Origin: Pseudomonas sp. GCEP-101 | GTDB taxonomy: Bacteria; Pseudomonadota; Gammaproteobacteria; Pseudomonadales; Pseudomonadaceae | Direction: 5' to 3' | DNA length: 64,000 nucleotides | Assembly (NCBI RefSeq): GCF_025133575.1 | Contig: NZ_CP104011.1 | Location: forward strand, 1,736,001-1,800,000 | Shown: positions 55,825-61,207 of the stretch, piece by piece | How positions within the stretch are numbered: the first letter of the stretch is position 1 | Layout of the letters: each line of letters opens with the position of its first letter | Program-made: the position numbers and the translations under genes | Notes under the pieces: model-generated | Told to the model about the DNA's origin: nothing | The model's input: the letters and a program-made list of their open reading frames with translations, nothing else | Database searches by the model: none

Positions 55825-55855
55825 AAAACGGCATTCCCATGCCGTTTTCTTTTTT
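55825..55855 (+). terminator. Terminator between sdaB and gbdR
   Basis: Perfect 10-bp stem AAAACGGCAT / ATGCCGTTTT with TCCC loop, then CTTTTTT. It sits 190 bp after sdaB; the stretch between has no gene and contains a GCGACC...GGTCGC hairpin and a GTCGCAATCC that resembles the cbcX upstream repeats. Confidence 0.9.
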
Positions 55856-56015
55856 AATTGAACAGCCATTCAACCTAGGCACGGCATTTGCCTTGTTAAT
55901 AGGCAGAGAGAACAGAGGAGCCGCCCGGGCCACCCCCGAGGCCGACTCCCGAACAGAACAACAAGCATAAGAAACGCCTCCAGCGAGGCGACTGTGACTA
56001 GCGTGAGGTGATCCA

Positions 56016-57122
56016 ATGAATGCGTTCAATCCCGGAGTTCCCCCGCAAAACCGAGCTCCGCAGTCCATCGGCTTCCTGCTGCTGGACAACTTCACCCTGA
56101 TCTCCCTGGCCTCCGCGGTGGAACCGCTGCGCATGGCCAACCAGCTATCCGGTCGCGAGCTCTACCGCTGGCACACCCTCAGCCTCGACGGTCGCCAGGT
56201 CTGGGCCAGCGATGGCCTGCAGATCACCCCGGACGCAGCCTGCGACAGCGCCCCGCAGATGGACACCCTGATCGTGGTCGGCGGCGTCGGCATCCAGCGC
56301 AGCGTCACCCGCGAGCACACCACCTTCCTCCAGGCCCAGGCGCGCCTGGGTCGCAAGCTCGGCGCCGTGTGCACCGGCAGCTGGGCCCTGGCCCGCGCCG
56401 GCCTGCTCGACGGCTACGACTGCTCGGTGCACTGGGAATGCCTGGCCGCCATGCAGGAAGCCTTCCCCCGCGTGGCCATGAGCACCCGCCTGTTCTCCAT
56501 CGACCGTAACCGCTTCACCTCCTCCGGCGGCACCGCGCCGATGGACATGATGCTGCACCTGATCGGCCGCGAGCACGGCCGCGAACTCTCCGCGGCGATC
56601 TCCGAGATGTTCATCTACGAGCGCATCCGCAACGAGCAGGACCACCAGCGCGTGCCGCTCAAGCACATGCTCGGCACCAACCAGCCCAAGCTGCAGGAAA
56701 TCGTCGCGCTGATGGAAGCCAACCTCGAGGAGCCCATCGACCTCGACGAACTGGCCGTCTACGTCAACGTCTCGCGCCGCCAGCTCGAGCGCCTATTCCA
56801 GAAGTACCTGCACTGCTCGCCGTCGCGCTACTACCTCAAGCTGCGCCTGATCCGCGCGCGCCAGCTGCTCAAGCAGACCTCGATGTCGATCATCGAAGTC
56901 GCCTCGGTGTGCGGCTTCGTCTCCACCCCGCACTTCTCCAAGTGCTACCGCGAATACTTCGGCATCCCGCCGCGCGACGAACGCCAGGGCCAGCCCATCG
57001 GCCAGCCGGTCATGGTCATGCCGATCCCGCAGGACCTGGCCCTCATGCCCAACTCCTCGGCCATCTCCGCCCTCAGCCAGGCTCAGGGCGAGTCCACCTT
57101 CGCCAGCGTGCGGGTGCTCTGA
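56016..57122 (+). CDS. gbdR: AraC-family activator GbdR
   Basis: 368 residues. The N-terminal DJ-1/GATase1-like domain (IGFLLLDNFTLISLASAVEP, LIVVGGVGIQRSV, GAVCTGSWALARAGLL) is followed by a C-terminal double HTH: ELAVYVNVSRRQLERLFQKY and IIEVASVCGFVSTPHFSKCY. This is the glycine betaine/dimethylglycine-sensing activator of choline catabolism in Pseudomonas. It should activate cbcXWV, sdaB and betaine-demethylation genes. Separate promoter after the sdaB terminator, and closed by its own terminator. Confidence 0.92.
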   Translation: MNAFNPGVPPQNRAPQSIGFLLLDNFTLISLASAVEPLRMANQLSGRELYRWHTLSLDGRQVWASDGLQITPDAACDSAPQMDTLIVVGGVGIQRSVTREHTTFLQAQARLGRKLGAVCTGSWALARAGLLDGYDCSVHWECLAAMQEAFPRVAMSTRLFSIDRNRFTSSGGTAPMDMMLHLIGREHGRELSAAISEMFIYERIRNEQDHQRVPLKHMLGTNQPKLQEIVALMEANLEEPIDLDELAVYVNVSRRQLERLFQKYLHCSPSRYYLKLRLIRARQLLKQTSMSIIEVASVCGFVSTPHFSKCYREYFGIPPRDERQGQPIGQPVMVMPIPQDLALMPNSSAISALSQAQGESTFASVRVL

Positions 57123-57143
57123 CGACACCCCCGGAGCAACACG

Positions 57144-57171
57144 AAGGGGAGGCCACCGGCCTCCCCTTTTT
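57144..57171 (+). terminator. Terminator of gbdR
   Basis: Stem AAGGGGAGGCC / GGCCTCCCCTT with ACC loop and a T run, 22 bp after the stop codon. Confidence 0.92.
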
Positions 57172-57288
57172 CATTCCTGTGACGCATGACTCCCCATCAT
57201 TCAGATTCGTCTGAATCGCAAAGCGCCCTGAATCTCGCAGTCTCCGAACGGTCGGCCCAAGCCGGCAAGCTTCGGAGCCACGAGACAC

Positions 57289-58743
57289 ATGGATACCGCC
57301 CTCGAATACCTGGCGCGGCGCACGCGGGATCTGTACCGCACGGCCATCGAACTGAACCGCTCGGCACTGACCGGCATCCAGTTGCTGCGCCAACTCGAAC
57401 GCCTGCGACCAGAAATCTTCGACGTCAGCCGGCAGCTCGCCGACCTCCTTGGCGAACAGACTGAAGCGCTCGCCCAGGCGCGGGCCGACAAGGCGCAAAG
57501 GCTCATCCTCGCCCTCCACCGCCGACTGCTCAGCGGCTACTGGCACTTGCTGCGCACCCGCCGCGCCGAGCGCAAGACCGCCGCCCTGCTGATGCAACGC
57601 ATGGTGCGCAGCCTCCAGGAAATCCACTTCAACTGCCTGCAGAACCAGCATCCGGCACCGCCCGGCCTGTGGCACCTGCTGCACCAGCTCTACGGGCGCG
57701 CCCTGCGGCTGGAAGTCCAGCACCTGCCCATCAGCGACGGCGAAGCCTTCGAGCCGCGCAGCCAGACCATCGCGGATGGCTACCTGCATTGCCTGCTCGT
57801 CGCCGGCTCACGGCCTTTGGAGATGCCCGCACAGAGTCTGCCGGCGCTGATCGAATCCACCCAGGTATTCGCCTCCATCGTGCACATCCGGCCGGAACAG
57901 CCGGGCGACACCTGGCGGCTCGACCGCGACAGCGACCGTCCCTTCCACGATCCGGGCGCCGCGAGCAGCAGCGGCCTATCCCTGAAGCTCGACGAGCTGC
58001 TGGACATGCTCAAGCGCTTCGTTGCCGCCAGCCAAGGCGACGCGGGTTTCGATCTCAACGTCCATCTGCTCGCCTGCTGGGGCACGACAGAGGCGGGCCC
58101 CTGGCAGGTCTGCCGAGGCATCCCGGCCCTGCTGGCCCACCTCGGCGCCGCCGAGGACACCCGCCTCGATGCCCGTCACTTCGAGCGCCAGCGACACGAC
58201 AGCGACGTCTGGTCCCGGCACACCAGCGGCCGCGGCGGGCTGGACGAACTGGTCGCGCACCAGGACAACATCGAATTCAGCCTGCCCGTGCCCCATCCCG
58301 ACCTTCCGCCCACCCTATCGCTGGTCCGGCCCCACACGAGCGGGCAGCATTTCAGTGGCCACTGGGAAGAGACTCCGCCACCGAGCATTGGCGAACTGCT
58401 GGGCGTCCTCCTGTCTCGCGGCGGCGCCTGGCAACTGGCACAGGTGGAAAGCCTCCGCCTGCTCGGAGGCGACCGCTATGAACTGCGTGGCACCTGGCTG
58501 TCCGTACAGCCGCGCCCGTGCCGACTCAGCCTGCGCAGCAAATTCCAGGAAAGCGCTCCCCACCACGCCCTGCTGCTCCCCGACGCGAACCCACTCCGCG
58601 TGCTCTGCCCGACACTCCCGCTGGACGCGGGCCGAAAGGTGATCGTGGAAGATCAAGGCCGCCCCTACATGGCCTTGCTGGGAGAACCGACCGGCAACAC
58701 CTTCCCGCTCACACCACTGGAAGTGGCCGCCGACCTGCCTTGA
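57289..58743 (+). CDS. Conserved protein of unknown function, possible PilZ-like C-terminus
   Basis: 484 residues. The first 150 are helical and basic ([40 protein letters not shown]). The middle is mixed alpha/beta, including [20 protein letters not shown] and [20 protein letters not shown]. The last 100 are beta-rich ([34 protein letters not shown]). The C-terminal order recalls PilZ-like domains of Pseudomonas c-di-GMP-binding proteins such as FimW, but the diagnostic RxxxR is not obvious, so this is tentative. Ribosome-binding context is weak. Marks the border to the AT-rich region. Confidence 0.7.
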   Translation: MDTALEYLARRTRDLYRTAIELNRSALTGIQLLRQLERLRPEIFDVSRQLADLLGEQTEALAQARADKAQRLILALHRRLLSGYWHLLRTRRAERKTAALLMQRMVRSLQEIHFNCLQNQHPAPPGLWHLLHQLYGRALRLEVQHLPISDGEAFEPRSQTIADGYLHCLLVAGSRPLEMPAQSLPALIESTQVFASIVHIRPEQPGDTWRLDRDSDRPFHDPGAASSSGLSLKLDELLDMLKRFVAASQGDAGFDLNVHLLACWGTTEAGPWQVCRGIPALLAHLGAAEDTRLDARHFERQRHDSDVWSRHTSGRGGLDELVAHQDNIEFSLPVPHPDLPPTLSLVRPHTSGQHFSGHWEETPPPSIGELLGVLLSRGGAWQLAQVESLRLLGGDRYELRGTWLSVQPRPCRLSLRSKFQESAPHHALLLPDANPLRVLCPTLPLDAGRKVIVEDQGRPYMALLGEPTGNTFPLTPLEVAADLP

Positions 58744-58794
58744 AGGCAGAGCGGTACCAGGGGCGATCACAACGCATTGGGACGGAAAAAAGGG

Positions 58795-58885
58795 ACCGGA
58801 AAAAGGGGGCAGGTTTATTTTCTGTACTCTAATTCGGACTCACCAGAAAGTTATAGAATGGAAAATAAATCTGTCCCCATGCAGT
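58795..58885. repeat. AAATAAATCTGTCCCC inverted repeat, copy A
   Basis: Left arm GGGGGCAGGTTTATTTTC (58805-58822) and right arm GAAAATAAATCTGTCCCC (58861-58878) flank about 38 bp with the internal TACTCTAAT and TTATAGAATG blocks. First of a family in this AT-rich region. Confidence 0.82.
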
Positions 58886-58910
58886 CCCCAGAACCTCAGA
58901 TCGCACACAA

Positions 58911-58965
58911 AAAAGAGGGCAGATTTACTTTCCAAATACTGACCATGACCCTCCAAATATTTAGA
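58911..58965. repeat. Inverted repeat family, truncated copy B
   Basis: GAGGGCAGATTTACTTTC on the left, ATTTAGAGTAGAAG on the right; the outer right arm (AAATAAATCTGTCCCC) is missing, so this copy has lost its end. Confidence 0.65.
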
Positions 58966-58989
58966 GTAGAAGGATACACCCGCTTTCCC

Positions 58990-59307
58990 TTAATTCGCAC
59001 CTTTTTCCCAATCCACAATATCTCTTCTGAGCATAAACGGAACAATTATCCACCCCATCCAAATAATAAATGACAAAAGCAGCGAGAAGAAAACATATCC
59101 ACGCCCAACAATTCCAATTCGACGCGCAAGAAATAGACAGTAAACACTCACTGGGATTGACATCAAGAAAACAATTACAGAAAAGAACAATACTGCAACA
59201 AAATCCAGCTTAAAGAATATGGCAATCGAACCCCCAACGCTAAAAACTGCAAATGAGAAGCTCAAGAGAAACAAGGATACTTTATTGGCAAGAATCAACG
59301 CGCGCAT
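58990..59307 (-). CDS. Small four-helix membrane protein, unknown function
   Basis: 105 residues from the ATG at 59307 (GGGG 7 bp upstream). Four hydrophobic segments: SLFLLSFSFAVFSVGGSIAI, FVAVLFFSVIVFLMSIPVSV, YVFFSLLLSFIIWMGWIIV and the N-terminal helix. AT-rich and unlike the genome average. The frame can also start at a TTG at 59427 that overlaps the upstream stop as TTGA, adding 40 residues. Small integral membrane proteins are a common class of toxin immunity proteins, and the cdi context makes that possible, but nothing in the sequence proves it. Confidence 0.55.
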   Translation of the reverse strand: MRALILANKVSLFLLSFSFAVFSVGGSIAIFFKLDFVAVLFFSVIVFLMSIPVSVYCLFLARRIGIVGRGYVFFSLLLSFIIWMGWIIVPFMLRRDIVDWEKGAN

Positions 59308-59423
59308 AAATAACCCCAGTAAATACAGGCAATTATAGATTTTACTCCCACACTCCAACCCTGGCTCACAAGGCAGATTGTGGCTGAAAACTAAAACTTT
59401 CCACTCTTCCGCCGTCCACACGC

Positions 59424-60125
59424 TCAATTATAACCAAGCCGCCTTTTAGCTTTATAGCAGCCGTTGATTGCTATTGCCTTTTCATAAAACTCATTACGTC
59501 TTCCGCGATCTCTGTCTCCCTGTAAGCGATAGATTTCTGCTTGAAAATCGAGGCTGCCCCCCCAAGGCATCGCAAACCCTTCTGGAGCTTTCTCTCTGCA
59601 TTCAAATTGAATTGCGGGCTGCGGGTAATATTTCTCATAAACTGCGGCTTCGCTTATTACATTTTTCAAGTTAAAAATAAAATCCTTCTGCCCCGGGAAG
59701 TCCCAACATGCATTCGAAAATATAAGAGCTGACGGCGCAAATCCGTGCGCAAAGCTTCTCTGGACCAATGGGCAAACTTTTGCTCTTGTTTCATCAATAG
59801 AATAATTAAAAAGATAGTAGAGAAGTGCCAGTCTATATTGCGCCACCGGATGTCCAAGCTCTGATGCCTGCTCTAGCAAAGGAATCGCCGATGCAATAAA
59901 TCCCCCTGCTTCCTCAGATAGTTCTAAACCGCGCCTTTTGTCTTCAGCGTTGGCCTGGGGAAAATTAAATGGTACTGCTTCTAGCTTGCTATGTGCTTGC
60001 TGCAAATAAGGAATAGCTTTTTGATAAAGCTCTTCACTATGAGCATCAATACGGAATCCCTGAGCAGCGCACACGTATGGCAGAACACTTACAAATACCG
60101 CACCACATAATAAACCGGCTCGCAC
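59424..60125 (-). CDS. Exported protein with Sel1/TPR-like repeats
   Basis: 233 residues, GTG start with AGGGGG 7 bp upstream. Signal peptide (LLCGAVFVSVLPYVCA, cleavage before AQGF). Helical repeats follow: YLQQAHSKLEAVPF, IPLLEQASELGHPVAQYRLA (a Sel1-like unit), VCPLVQRSFAHGFAPSALIF. Five or six cysteines in the mature part suit a periplasmic protein. Sel1-like exported proteins occur next to effector and polymorphic toxin genes, sometimes as immunity proteins. AT-rich, bounded on its upstream side by the inverted repeat copy C. Function unassigned. Confidence 0.65.
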   Translation of the reverse strand: MRAGLLCGAVFVSVLPYVCAAQGFRIDAHSEELYQKAIPYLQQAHSKLEAVPFNFPQANAEDKRRGLELSEEAGGFIASAIPLLEQASELGHPVAQYRLALLYYLFNYSIDETRAKVCPLVQRSFAHGFAPSALIFSNACWDFPGQKDFIFNLKNVISEAAVYEKYYPQPAIQFECREKAPEGFAMPWGGSLDFQAEIYRLQGDRDRGRRNEFYEKAIAINGCYKAKRRLGYN

Positions 60126-60146
60126 TTCAGGCCCCCTGAAAGAGAA

Positions 60147-60245
60147 AAATAAAAGAAAAAATGGGAAGATTTATTTTCTGCACTCTAATCCTGACTCTCC
60201 AGCCCGTTTTAGAGCAGGAAAAATAAATCTGTCCCCTTTCTTCTT
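60147..60245. repeat. Inverted repeat family, copy C
   Basis: Left arm AAAATGGGAAGATTTATTTTC and right arm GAAAAATAAATCTGTCCCC, with CACTCTAATCCTGACTC and TTTTAGAGCAGG inside. Lies directly between two small-gene cassettes. Confidence 0.82.
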
Positions 60246-60262
60246 ACTGAGCGACTGAGCCT

Positions 60263-60684
60263 TCATCCCTTTGAGATAAATACCACCCAAGTCTTCAAGG
60301 CTGACTCGAACTCCTCAAGCTCAAGCATCGCGCTGCAGCGTTCGTCATACAGCGAGTGAAGGATTACCTGCCCAAGGGTCAACATGACCGCCCAGGCATC
60401 ACGACTCCAATCGAGGCGATCGGCAGCGCCCAACTTCACTTGCCGGACTCTTGCCAAGCCTTCCTCCAGCCAAGGCACACTGGATTCGTAACCATGGCCG
60501 CCATCGTCCATCAGCAAACAAGCGAGGATATCCACACCATCGTCCGTTAGGACGTCGGAGCTGCAGGCGGGCTCACGCGCATGGTTTACGTCCGGCCAGA
60601 AAACTCTAAGAACATGTTGCTCATTGAGACCCGCTCAAGAATCAATGCATAGCGCAACAGGAAGTCGTTTATATCAATAAGCAC
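60263..60684 (-). pseudogene. Frameshifted small cytoplasmic protein (possible orphan immunity gene)
   Basis: Two overlapping frames read as one protein. The first part (VLIDINDFLLRYALILERVS) runs from 60684 to about 60625. The second continues as EQHVLRVFWPDVNHAREPAC and then DILACLLMDDGGHGYESSVP to the stop at 60263. A one-frame shift near 60620 joins them. The intact C-terminal part alone could start at GTG codons inside the second frame. The 5' end lies inside the terminal repeat of copy D and has no ribosome-binding site, so the gene is probably broken at its start too. Could also be a sequencing frameshift. Function unknown. Confidence 0.55.
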
Positions 60685-60772
60685 AAGGAAAAAGGGGCAG
60701 ATTTATTTTCTGAACTTTAACCTCGACTTGCTAGCAAGATTTAGAGTAGAAAATAAATCTGTCCCCTTGTGC
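60681..60772. repeat. Inverted repeat family, copy D
   Basis: Outer arms GCACAAGG... AAGGGGCAGATTTATTTTC and GAAAATAAATCTGTCCCCTT...GTGC are inverted over 24-30 bp, flanking AACTTTAACCTCGACTTGC and TTTAGAGTAG. It abuts the broken gene and precedes the cdi immunity candidate. Confidence 0.85.
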
Positions 60773-60823
60773 CCCCACCATCAGATGGAGAGGGTGGTTT
60801 TGAACTTGCACAGGCCGGTATTT

Positions 60824-61207
60824 TCAACCTTTGACGGTTTCATCCCATTCAAAATACGGATCGATGGAGTACTCTATTGATGCTCTTTTCAGAATATCTA
60901 TAACCCTTATAATATCGGGAGCCTGTCCGGAAAAAATCAAAAAATCACCTTTTTTAAGCATCTCCCTAGAACTTAATAAATTAGATGAAGTTATTTTCGC
61001 CACAGCCATTACATGAGACTTATCCCTGTAATCCCCGCGGCAGGTTATTTTATATATGCGCTCATCCAAATATATCGGCGATATATTGGTAGTAACTATA
61101 GACCAGCCACATTTTTTACATATCAACCCTTGAGAACTTCCACTTCTTAAGGGTTCCAAAATGCTCCCGCAAGACTCACATTTTTTTTCACAGCTGTATG
61201 ATTTCAA
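60824..61207 (-). CDS. Candidate CdiI immunity protein (zinc-ribbon N-terminus)
   Basis: 127 residues starting at a TTG that overlaps the toxin stop codon (TTGA). Two Cys pairs (CESCGS and CKKCGW, about 19 residues apart) form a zinc ribbon. The rest looks like an alpha/beta domain (YKITCRGDYRDKSHVMAVAK, DFLIFSGQAPDIIRVIDILK). Position immediately after cdiA, small size, AT-rich composition and translational coupling are what is expected of the cognate immunity protein. No homologue is recognised. The TTG is the only plausible start: the next in-frame Met lies deep in the protein. Confidence 0.65.
   Translation of the reverse strand: MKSYSCEKKCESCGSILEPLRSGSSQGLICKKCGWSIVTTNISPIYLDERIYKITCRGDYRDKSHVMAVAKITSSNLLSSREMLKKGDFLIFSGQAPDIIRVIDILKRASIEYSIDPYFEWDETVKG

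Noticed and set aside
58777..59073. 98-residue plus-strand frame across the AT-rich repeats
   Set aside because: It runs through repeat copies A and B, has no ribosome-binding site, and is explained by the repeats.
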